From Costus lasius (lineage: Eukaryota; Streptophyta; Magnoliopsida; Zingiberales; Costaceae): a stretch of DNA of 64,000 nucleotides. Below the pieces are notes generated by a model that saw only the letters and a list, made by a program, of their open reading frames with translations, had not been told where the DNA came from and did not search any database. The DNA is taken from the NCBI GenBank assembly GCA_027563935.2, contig CM050452.1, positions 34,542,850 to 34,606,849 of the forward strand, in the 5' to 3' direction. Both the position numbers and the translations under genes were made by a program. Below are positions 46,301 to 56,693 of the stretch, one piece after another; position 1 is the first letter of the stretch; every line of letters starts with the position of its first letter.

Positions 46301-46677
46301 CTCACTTCACTTGGCTTCTTGCACGTTCGTGTAGAGAAGAGGTGGACGAAGAGAGGAGCTCTCGGCCAAGCAAGCATCTCATCTCTCATCCCTTCCATTC
46401 GACAAGGATACTTGAAGATCTTTGCTAGCACAAAGATCAATAAGAAGAAGCCATCTCTCTTCGTGTGTGCGGTACCTTTGGAGAAGAAGCATTTGATTCT
46501 TTCTCTTCCAAGCCGCCTCCTTATTCATGGCTATGGTAAGATCACGCATCTCTTTGCAAGTCATTTCAAGTTGATCATATGAATATCACATGAGATCCTT
46601 TGAAACCCTTGCTTCCGTTGCAAAATGAAAAATGCGCCACCAATTAGGGTTTCGCTCCCCCTTGAAGGGGACTTTCA
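43309..46677 (+). repeat. C1-b 3' LTR, split by solo LTR S2
   Basis: The LTR is 43309-43884 plus 45576-46677, 1678 bp without S2. It keeps the canonical end GGGGACTTTCA that the 5' LTR has lost. Confidence 0.92.
43885..45570 (-). repeat. Solo C1 LTR S2
   Basis: A 1686-bp LTR on the minus strand inside the C1-b 3' LTR. Target duplication is cccct at 45571-45575 and accct at 43880-43884. The left copy has one substitution, judged against the uninterrupted sequence at about 36495. The U5 end carries hairpin CCCCCTAGAAGGGG. Confidence 0.9.
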
Positions 46678-48057
46678 AATTCGAAGCCTAATTTTTGCGA
46701 GGAAGATTGCGGATGATCCAGAACCGTAAATTCGAAGCCGTAAGAAGAACTAAAAAAGCTCTGGACGAAGAGAATGGAAGGACACCAAAAGCCCCAATTT
46801 TCATCCACCATACAGAGAGAAATTGAGATTTCAGCTGTCGCCTAGGGTTTCGCCGCCATGACGCTCACAGTGCATCTCTAGCCGTGAAATTTGACGGGAA
46901 GCTATGCCTAGAGTAAGAGAACACGCCCCAGAAGTTTCAGAGGAAAAGGAGATCAATTGGAGGAGAAATCAACAAAAAGGGAGGCGCCGCTACTGTTCAT
47001 CGACGCTCAACTCAAAATTACGGGGGTAATTTATATTACAGCCATGGTGTATTTTCTGAAACCCTCTTTTCCCTTTGATTTTCGATCTTTTGAAACCATG
47101 GATTATTGTAACTCCTTCACTATGTTAGCTTAAATTTTATGGGACATGGGGGAGTAATTCCTTTGATTTTCTCAATGACTATATACTTTTTACTTTCATC
47201 ATGATAGTTCTATTTTGACGATTCTACCTATGCGATTATTGCTCTAAAATTCTCCTTAGTTTATTTATTGTCATGCATGATATAGAGTTTTCACAGTATG
47301 GACTAAAAAGTGATTTACTTGAGAACTTGGAACCCTAAAATCGAATAATATGAACTCACCGTAAGAAATTAGGTTAAGTTCTTATTTCTTGATTTTAGTA
47401 ATTTTATTACCATGTTTGATAATTATGAACCTAGGATTGAGTTATTGTGTCAAACGTGGAGATCTTGCACGAAAGTGAGGATCAGAACATTGGAGAACCA
47501 TAGGTAGAACATGTGTTGAAACTCGGATGCGCAAAAGTGATCCTTGAGATTCCACTCGAGACGATCAACTTAGAATTCGGATGCACGAAAGTGATCCTTG
47601 AATTCTTCGTTTGGTGATTTACTTATTTTTAGTGTTGGGATAAATCTTGCACGAAAGCGAAGATTAGTCCCTGCATGGTTGTCTGCATGAAAGTGAGATA
47701 ATCCACTTATGAAGTAAATTATGTCTTTATCATTGTAAAACTAGATTGATGAACATCTATTTTTATCTAGTCATGAAAATTAAAGCGAATGAAACCCTAG
47801 TCCCAGTTTCTCTCTGATTATACTCTCCTGTGTATTTTTTCGATCATTGCTTGACTTCTATTTGATTGCCTAGATAGTAAGAAATCAATTATTCGGTACT
47901 TGACAATGTAGGTCTCTGTGGATTCGATACTTTCTTTATTACTTCGAGTATATGTGCACTTGCGGAAGTAACAACAAGTTTTTGGACACAACAAGTCTTT
48001 GGTATCCTGAGTATTCACTAGAGATAAGTTTGTGCACCTACTTGTTGGGATACAACA

Positions 48058-50651
48058 GATTCCATCTCTGTGTCTTGTGGTTGCATTTGGACCTCGTCTA
48101 AGTCAAACTTCCTCCCACTAACTTCTTTCATGAGAAATTCCTTCTCTAGAAAGACAGTACCTTGAGCAACAAACACTTTATCCTTTAGTTTCCTTAAGAT
48201 ACCCCACAAATACACATTTATCAGATCTAGGTTCTAGCTTGCTAGAATCCTGATGTTTGACATAAGTCTCACATCCCCAGATTTTGATGAAAGAGAGATT
48301 TGGGCGTCTCCCACTCCATACCTCATAAGGAATATTGGACACACTCTTAGATGGAACGTTATTCAGTATGAGAGAAGTTGTTTCAAGTGCATGAGCCCAG
48401 AATGAGGGTGGTAGAGTTGCATGACTCATCATAGATCGAACCATGTCCAACAAAGTTTGATTTCTCCTCTCAAATACACCATTCCATTGAGGTGTTCCAG
48501 GAGGAGTGAGTTGGAATACAATCCCACACTCTCTAAGATAGTCAAAGAACTCACCGCTCAGGTACTCTCCACCATGATCTGATCAAAGAATCTTAATAGA
48601 TCTACCAAGCTGGTTCTCTACTTCATGTCTGAACTCCTTGAATTTCTCAAAGGATTCTGACTTATGTCACATCAAGTAGACATAACCATATCTACTAAAT
48701 GTTGGGGTATGCCCTTAAGGCTAATGTTTGAGGCCTTGGGATTGTATCAGTCTCATGTAATAAACTCTTGTGTTTATAAAGGCATGGTTATTATTCAGGT
48801 TGTTACCTTGTCTGCTGTAATAAGTGTACTACTGAATAATGTCTCAAAGCTGTTCAGCTAGGCTGACATGCTAAATGTCCTTAGTCGATATATCTTGGTG
48901 AACATGAGACAGCCTTGATATGATTGAGACTAATATGTATTCTAATCTTATAGGATGCTTCGAGCATGGAATAAGATGTAGACTCATGGGTACATTGGAT
49001 GTACTGGACAGACCCTACTAGGATATTCAATTGCTTGTCACAATGTGAATGATCCTTGAGTGCAACAAGTGGCACATGTCCTCTGACTTGAGATCACTTG
49101 TGTTTCTAAATGATGATTGTCATTGTTTTGAGGTAGTTCAATATCATTTGAAACATAATGGTTATAGACTATCTTGGATAATGATCATGAGTCAGGTTAG
49201 GGCACTAGTGATAGATAGAGGATTGCCGTCTCCTTGTTTAAGGAGTGTGATGTTCTAAGGGCCCCCCTATATGAGATGATTGAGAAAGTGTATGGCCATA
49301 CCCAGATGACTATGTTCATCTGATTTAATCATGCTCATCGTATTGGAGTCACAAGCTTGACACGCTTGTCCAATAAGAACATCCAGTGGCAAAGGATACA
49401 TGCATGCCTTGTGAAGTGGATTCACACTTGTGCTATGGTTTGGGTGTAGTCTTGGAAGACTCTTTCCTTTATATCGGGAGACAGTGATGTGTTGCTAGAT
49501 ACCCCTCACTGATCGTGATAATGTAAGTTATTGTTACCGACATTTAAAGGAAACCCTTAGGGTCGCACAATTTGATGATATGGCTTACTTGAGTCAGATC
49601 GTGTGGACTGAATTGTTTGGGTTCAGTTTAAAGGAGTTTAAACTCTGATTGTAAGTGAGATCCAGTCTGATCATGTTTGATTGATTAGGGCTTGAGATCG
49701 GTAAGCTTCGATCGAGAGGATTGATGCTAGATCGGTGAGATCAAGAGCATCATGAGATGAACGGTTAGATTGGAAACCTTAGGGTTTAGTTGATCTAGAC
49801 CGATTGGCTTGGGCTGGCTTGGTTTGGCCTTTGGACCGAACACATTTACTTTGAACCAGTTCAAGAGCTTGAACGTATGGTTCATTGTTTTGGCGTTTTG
49901 ATCGATTTAGTGATCATGAACGCATGGCTTAATGGATTTTCCAATTTTGGAAAGTCATTTAGCGCATGTTCCCTTGAACGCCAAATGACTTGAACGCTCC
50001 ATTCAACTCTCGTCTCCTTGCTCTTGCTTGACGAGACTTTGGCGTGGAGAAGGCGAGGTCTTGGTAGAGGTTCGGCAAGCCTAGACATCATCTCTCATTT
50101 CCTTACCATACGAGAGGGACCCTTGAAGGACCTTGCTAGCACAAGGATCTCCAAGGAGCAAGCACATCATCTTGTGTGCGTCAACTAGGGAGAAGATCCC
50201 TTTCGATCTTTCTCTTCCAAGTCGCCATCTTCCTCATGGCTTTGGTATGGATCTAAACTTCATCAAGTTGATCATATTATCTTGCTAAGATCCATGAAAA
50301 ACCCTTGCTTCCGCTTGCAATTTTTATGCGCCACCCTTAAGGGTTTTTCGCCCCCCTCTTGAAAGGGGTTTCATCTGCTTGCGCTCCCCCTTGAAGGGGA
50401 CTCTTCACTAAAGTCATCAGTAAATGTGATGAAGTAGTTGTACCCTCCTATAGCTTGTTTACTAAATGGCCCACACACATCACTGTGTATAAGATCCAAT
50501 AAACCTTCTACCCTCTCACTAGTCTTAGTGAAGGGTGCTTTTGTCATCTTCCCTAATAAACAAGGTTCATAAGTATCAAAATCCTCCAAGGAGCTTGAAT
50601 CTAACAACCCATTTCCATGGAGTTGTTGAAAGCGATTCTTGTTTATATGGG
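48058..50651 (-). pseudogene. Copia integrase-region fragment E5, split by solo LTR S3
   Basis: Minus-strand pieces 50651-50413 and 48694-48058 together cover the pre-integrase and integrase region: HINKNRFQQLHGNGLL, GLLDLIHSDVCGPFSKQ, FITFTDDFS, then on the other side of S3 a run through GGEYLS, TPPGTPQWNG, MVRSMMSHATLPPSFW and GCETYVKHQDSSKLEP. It contains in-frame stops and frameshifts, and gag, RT and RNase H are missing. It differs from C1 at many positions, so it is another copia family. Confidence 0.8.
48700..50407 (+). repeat. Solo C1 LTR S3
   Basis: 1708 bp, target duplication ctaaa at 48695-48699 and 50408-50412. Its U5 end carries two successive C-run/G-run hairpins (CCCCTCTTGAAAGGGG and CCCCCTTGAAGGGG) where other LTRs have one. 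Confidence 0.93.
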
Positions 50652-52049
50652 TGATGACATGCAAAAATATGATATTTCGTGACTTAATTCTAATATTATT
50701 TTGGAGTAAACTGCATGCTTTGTCTCATTTATGCACTCAAATGCTTTATATTCTTCAGAGTCTTCACTTTTCCCTTGTTTTATGAAAATGTAGGTTTTTG
50801 GCCTCAAAATTGATGGAATTTGGAGAATCTGAAGGTATGAGATGATTTCTCATGATGAGACGGAGCTACACGCCAAATTTCAGCTCAAACGGAGCCTTCT
50901 ACAGAGTGCACGGCCATGGGTGTGCATCCATGCATGACCGTGCATCGTAAGTCATCAGAATAATCTTAACCGAGCCATGCACGGGCGTGCCCGTGCACCG
51001 ACACACGGCCGTGCATCGTCCCGCGTCCTGCATGATAGGCGCTACCATAACTTTCTATTCCTAGCTCGGAATTGAACAAAATTTTAGGAAGACCTTCACA
51101 ACTGGGATACGCACGTTTTGGGACTAGAATCATCGGATTTGATCAAGCGGTTGAGGAGAACGAAGCGAAATGGCGTAGACCTAGGGTTTGGGGTGATTTT
51201 CTGGGCGACAAATCTGTTCGGTTCATTTTCTTCATCGTTCCGGCGTGGATCTTCGTACTGGACCTTCTTCCATCAACGATCTACCCTTCCCTTTAGTTTG
51301 ATTTAATCATTGTGAGAGATTTCATGTATTTAACGATGAAACTTGTAGCGTAATCTCTCTTTTCGCGGTTTGGGCAAAGTCCACTATATGAATGTGGAAT
51401 GTTATGACTTGATATATATATTTCTCTATTTATCTTTGTTCTTATTCATGTCTAGGATGTTTTCATTCATGTTTATGTACTGGCCATATGTATGCATGCC
51501 CTAGATGTTGTGGGAAGGACTGAGAGGTGAACCACAGTCATCAGAATCCCTTAGACTAGACTGGTGATTTTGTTTTGCGAGAGCACTCGAAATCACCCGA
51601 GGATCCCTAATCTTTCACAGAGCCCATTGGATCTATTTAACCCGGTAAGCCACGAGAGTAGGAGACTTGGGTTAAGTCGGATACCAGACCGTGTCCTGAG
51701 AAGGAGCGCGTCTGTACCCTAGGAAGGATTACCTTGAGAACTTAGATAAAACTTAATTAGAATATCAAGCTTTAATTTTTCTTCATGCTTCAGTGTGGTG
51801 AAACCCAATACCCCGAATCTCTCTCATAGATCTAAAACCCCGATTGCTTTGCTCTCTGCGCTGCTTGTTCTTAATTCGCTTTAGTTTAATTACTTGCACT
51901 AGGATTTTAGACATTTTCTCCATTAATCATTAACCTAGCTATTGATTGACTGATTTGTTAGTACTTGACCCTAGTCCCTGTGGGTTTGATCTTATTATAT
52001 TACGCGATAGACCGTGCACTTGCGGTAGCAGCCTGTCTAGGCCCTATCA
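50652..52049 (+). repeat. LTR of an Athila-like element E6
   Basis: 1398 bp, starting TGATGACATGC and ending GGCCCTATCA immediately before a tRNA-Asp primer site, so this is a 5' LTR. The last 100 bases have the Athila signature (CTGTGGGTTTGATC and GTGCACTTGCGGTAGC). It differs from the LTRs of copies I and II. Palindromes lie at 50905-51020. Confidence 0.75.
50905..51020. repeat. Two paired-palindrome units in the E6 LTR
   Basis: Unit 1 is GTGCACGGCCATGGGTGTGC followed by ATGCATGACCGTGCAT. Unit 2 is CATGCACGGGCGTGCCCGTG followed, after a few bases, by ACGGCCGTGCAT. Spacing is about 90 bp. This is the same two-arm layout in a third LTR family. Confidence 0.6.
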
Positions 52050-52055
52050 AGTTTT

Positions 52056-52073
52056 TGGCGCCGTTGCCGGGGA
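52056..52073 (+). other. E6 primer-binding site (tRNA-Asp)
   Basis: TGGCGCCGTTGCCGGGGA, the primer site characteristic of Athila-type Ty3/gypsy elements, six bases after the LTR end. Confidence 0.9.
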
Positions 52074-52226
52074 CTAGGTTGCCAATATTAACACAATCAG
52101 AAGATTGATAGACTAGGTTTAGTTAGATTCTATTTCCCTTTTTTTTTATTTTATTCATTTGCTTTTTGTTTTTAGTTGTAGTTTTTCTATTTGGTGCGGT
52201 GCTATTAACCTCTTCTGTCAAGGTAC

Positions 52227-52977
52227 TTGTTTATGCCCAGGAATACCGCTCGAACAGGGAAACTTGTACCTGAAGACCCGGAGATAGAGCGTACCTTCCA
52301 TTTGGTCAGAAGAAATTTGAAAAGGTTGAAACTTGAGGGAGACTTTTCTGACAGCCAAACAATGGACGCCAACTACTTGTTGAAGGACCTTGCAGCACCC
52401 ACCATCTCTGGTGTGCACTCGAGCATATCGCGACCGGCTATAGAAGCTAATAACTTCGAGATCAAGTCATCTCTTATACGAATGGTGCAACAGAATCAAT
52501 TCAGTGGAGCAGCTACTGAAGATCCAAATCTCCATTTATCTATTTTTTTAGAATGCTGCGACACTCTTAAGATTAATGGTGCTCCCTCTGATGCTATTAA
52601 ACTAAGACTTTTTCTTTGTTCACTCAGGGACCGAGCCAGAGCATGGTTACAATCTCTACCTCAGGGTTCTATCACGCCGTGGGATTAGCTCTTTCATGCC
52701 TTTTTGTCTAAATATTTCCCACCGATCAAGACAGCTTAGTTAAGGAACCAAATTACTAACTTTGCTCAACGAGATGGAGAGTCCATTTATGAAGCATGGG
52801 ACCAGTACAAGCAGTTACTAAGGATGAGCCCGCACCATGGTCTACAGAAATGGGTACTTATTCACATATTTTATGGTGGTTTACTTTACCAGACTAGACT
52901 TTCTGTAGATGCTGCTGTTGGTGGGGCACCAATGAACAAGAATGTCGATGACGCTATAAACTTGATTGAGGACATGG
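52227..52977 (+). pseudogene. Athila-like gag of E6, with stops, cut at 52977
   Basis: Starts MPRNTARTGKLVPEDPEIER. The retrotransposon gag core is clear: EIKSSLIRMVQQNQFSG, DPNLHLSIFLECCDTLKING, DAIKLRLFLCSLRDRARAWL, FLSKYFPP, then ESIYEAWDQYKQLLRMSPHHG and FYGGL. Stops lie at 52686-52688 and 52738-52740. The frame ends where an inverted C1 LTR starts at 52978. Gag forms the particle shell; here it is a remnant, and its protease and pol are not in the window. Confidence 0.82.
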
Positions 52978-54028
52978 TGAAAGGAGTCCCCAAAAAGGGG
53001 GGGGGCGAAACCCTGATAGGAGGTGCAACAAAAACTCTAGCGGAATCTAGGGTTTCTAAAAGGATCGCATAGCATGTAATATATTCAACTTTCAATGAGA
53101 AGCGATTCTTACCATTGCCATCGCTTAGATGGTGTCTTGGAAGGAAAGGCACAAATGCTCCTTCTCCTAAGGGGCCGCACACAATTGATGTCGCCTACTC
53201 TTCCTTAGTGCTCCTTGTGCTAGCAAGGCTCCAAGATTGTCTTGCCGAATGAAAAGGGAGAGATCACCTTGCTTGGCCGAATACTTCCTCTTGTCGTCTA
53301 CACTTCTCCACACGAGAATGCAAGCGCCGAATACTCAAGTTGGCGACAAAGGCGTGAAGAGGCAAGTTTCATGAGGCGTGGTCACGTAAGTGATCATGCT
53401 TTCTAAAAATAGAAAGCCACTTACTCACATGCGATCATGGGTTTACCCCAATCGCAAACTCCTCTTAGATTGAACCATGCGCTCAACCAATGAGCTGGTT
53501 CAAATCGATTTGGTTCAATAACCAAATAAACCAAGCAATCAGTCCAGACCACAATAAACCCTAAGGCTCTTGATCTGACCGTCGATCTCTTGATGCTCCT
53601 GATCACACCGATCCAGCATCCATTCTCTCAATCGAAGCTTACCGATCTCAAGCCCTAATCAATCAAACATGATCAGACCAGATGTCACTTACAATCAGAG
53701 ATTAAATCCCTTTAAACTGAACCTGAATAATTCAGTCCACACGATCTGACTTAAGTAAGCCATATCATCAAATTGTGCGACCCTGAGGGTTTCCTTTAAA
53801 TGTCGGTAACGATAACTCACGTTATCACGATCAGTGAGGGGTATCTAGCAACACATCACTGTCTCCCGATATAAAGAAAAGAGTCTTCCAAGACTACACC
53901 CAAACCACAGCACAAGTGTGAATCAACTCACTAGGCATACATGATTCCTTTGCCACTGGATGTTCTTATTGGACAAGCGTGTCAAGCCTGTAGCTCCAAT
54001 ATGATGAGCATGATTAGATCAGATGAAC
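52978..54028 (-). repeat. Inverted C1 LTR piece left of C1-c
   Basis: It starts on the plus strand TGAAAGGAGTCCCC, the reverse of a C1-c-type U5 end, and aligns for 1051 bp with the minus-strand C1 LTRs. It stops at ...GATCAGATGAACAT, so about the first 650-700 bp of the LTR (U3 end) are missing. It is about 99% identical by eye to 62977-64000. The next base begins a plus-strand C1 LTR end. Confidence 0.85.
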
Positions 54029-54266
54029 ATTTGCGCCTTTCCTTCCAAGACACCAATTGTGTGCGTCACCTTAGGAGAAGGAGCATTTGTGCCTTTCCTT
54101 CCAAGACACCATCTAAGCGATGGCAATGGTAAGAATCGCTTCTCATTGAAAGTTGAATATATTACATGCTATGCGATCCTTTTAGAAACCCTAGATTCCG
54201 CTAGAGTTTTTGTTGCGCCTCCTATCAGGGTTTCGCCCCCCCCCCTTTTTGGGGACTCCTTTCAAT

Positions 54267-54279
54267 TGGTATCAGAGCC
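54267..54279 (+). other. C1-c primer-binding site (initiator tRNA-Met)
   Basis: TGGTATCAGAGCC, two bases after the LTR end TTTCA. Confidence 0.88.
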
Positions 54280-56085
54280 AGGTTATTACATGATAATATG
54301 TTTGCTTTCTTTGTGATCCTATGTCTAGATCTATAAGTTACATGCGATAGTTGTGGTTGGCGAATTTTACATGCTTGTTAGAGATGTTTTTCTCCTTGGC
54401 GCATGTTTCTTGTTGGCGCATATTGTATGTTTTCTCAAAAACTTATATTACATGCGCGACTCATTATAGATCTAAGGCCCTGCTTTAAACCCTTAGACGG
54501 GTTATTAGGGTTGAAGTCATCCCCTAGGTTAGATCCAGACAGTCTGATCAGACCATCTGACAGCCTTGATGGGTTGACCAGATAGCACCTGTGCATAAGC
54601 ACCTGGTGGCTATAGGTCGACTGCAGACAGGCGTGTAGCGATGTCTGATTGAGACGACTAGCGAACACACATGAGTTAGGCCCGGGGTCACACCCGCTAG
54701 CCAGATCTCATGAGGGTTGTTCGGCCCTGGCGCATGCATGGTTGACCTTTTGGTCGACTCAAGTCAGTTAGGACTTGGTGCATGCAAGGGCAGTGGATCT
54801 GACTAGGTTGGATGAGTGGATCCCTAGTAATAGACCGTTGTAAGGTTGTAGGGCAAATAAGGAAATTAAAATTGATGCCTATGGGGTTTTCAAAATTTAA
54901 TTTTCATGATTGGATCACATGTTGATTGATGCCTATGTCTGTTTATTTAATCTTGTGTGGGCTGCCCATGTTTAATGTGTGCTGTGTTGGGGCCTGCGTG
55001 CCTGGAATTTAAATGTAAATAAATATTTTTATTGTGATCTGCGCATCACTTTTCATTTAAATTATAAAATGTAATTGACCTGCGAGTCAATCTTGTCTAG
55101 ATAGATTAATTTGTAAATTAATCAGACAAGAGCACAGAGCACACTTGGCAGAGGCGCTTGCAGCAGAGGCTTGACCAGGTAGGAGGTCCAGGGTTCGACT
55201 CTGGCACCAGGCGCATTTTCCCGGGTAGGCGCACCTGAGCTGCAGTTGGCGCTTGGGCCCTGGGTTGGGCCAGATGAGCAGCAAAAGTCCCATGAAGAAA
55301 AGCAAGTGAAGACTTAAGTTTAATTTAAGGTCTAACTTAGGCTTAATGGGCTTTTACCACATAAGATCAGCATGCTTTCTATTTATTGCTTTTATAATTA
55401 GAATTGCATGAGTTTATCTTCTGCTATCACCATAGGAATTGCATGATAGTCAAGAAGATAAAAGACCGTTAAAATCCAACGCTAAAATATCAAGCTCGTA
55501 AGCCTTCTGACGCGAAACCTCACTGTTCTGATTATCGTTGGAGCCGTGTTGTACCCACTCAGTGGGCACGTCCATCTATCTTCAGACGGTGCAGGATTAC
55601 ACCTGCGTGTTACAGAGAAGGGATTTATCGCTTCTCGTTGCTCAGCATAGCACGTGGTGGTCCAGGGAGTAGGTCGGGTCAGCTTGACCATGTAGGCTAC
55701 ATATGTGGCGCATATGGTAGCACATGGAGGCAGCCATCTGTGGGGTCAGAGACTGTGTTGTACCAACTCAGTTGGCACAGTCTGCTGGATTGCCCAGATG
55801 AAGGGGAATCGCACGGGTTGGCGATTGGCTGGGACAGCCTACCAGAGACTAGTGCTTGTACTCTCTGTGTATCTTATCTCGCCTGAGCGGGACGCGGAGA
55901 CCAAGTATGAAATCTGGATCCCATCTCACTAAAAGAGTTCTACTCTTTCGGGCTGTTTTAGCTGGATTTTTCAGCCAGATAAAATAGTGAGAAAAAGAAT
56001 CATTCTTAAGTCCTGATTGATTCTTAACATTGATACTGACCTTGCTGTTCTTGCATTGTTGTAGATTCTTGCAGCAACGAACACC
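54280..56085 (+). other. C1-c untranslated leader
   Basis: Non-coding, 1.8 kb, collinear with the other C1 leaders. Hairpin 1 core CCCACTCAGTGGG is at 55554-55566, hairpin 2 core CCAACTCAGTTGG at 55763-55775, each with the TTGTA bulge on its 5' side. Confidence 0.8.
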
Positions 56086-56693
56086 ATGAGCTTCAATGTG
56101 CGATCCCTACTGGAAAGGGAGAAGTTTGCTGGGCCGAACTTCTCAGACTGGTACGGACACCTTAAGATTGTTCTTAAAGCAGAGAGGAAATTGTATGTCC
56201 TCGAGACGGCTATACCGCCTCAGCCCGCTCCGAACGCCGCAAGGGCGGTTCGGGATGCCTATGAAAAGCATGTCAGTGATAGCATTGATGTCGCTTGCCT
56301 GATGCTAGCGTCTATGACGCCACCGCTGCAGCGTCAGCATGAGGATATGTCTGCTATACAAATTATAGCGAACCTCAAGATGCTGTATGCTGCACAGGCG
56401 AGGACAGAACGCTATAATCTGACAAAACTATTCTTTCAGAGCAAACTGGCTGAAGGGAGCCCAGTGGGAGCTCACGTGCTCAAGATGATTGGGCACAAGG
56501 AGGCTCTAGAGAAACTGGGGCATACCATCAATCAGGAGCTTGCTGTAGACATTATTCTGCAGTCTCTCCCGCCCTCTTTCGATGCGTTCATCATTAACTT
56601 TAATATGAACAAAATCGACTGTACTCCGGCAGAGCTGCTGAATATGCTCTTGACCACTGAGGAGACTCTGAAGGGAAAGCCTTCGACCTCTGT

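Larger units (their letters stand above)
35928..46677 (+). mobile_element. C1-b: near-complete copia element, inactivated
   Basis: A plus-strand C1 element with target duplication aattc at 35923-35927 and 46678-46682. Order: 5' LTR with altered 3' end, residual primer site, leader, polyprotein with one stop, polypurine tract, 3' LTR split by solo LTR S2. Without S2 and one copy of its target duplicate the element is about 9.06 kb. The LTRs are very similar, so insertion was fairly recent. Confidence 0.93.
35339..48057 (+). repeat. Athila-type LTR, right copy of copy II, split by C1-b
   Basis: It occupies 35339-35927 and 46683-48057 (about 1.96 kb after removing C1-b and one target duplicate). 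It resumes exactly where copy I predicts and ends GGGATACAACA at 48057, where copia fragment E5 begins. It contains array E. Confidence 0.7.
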
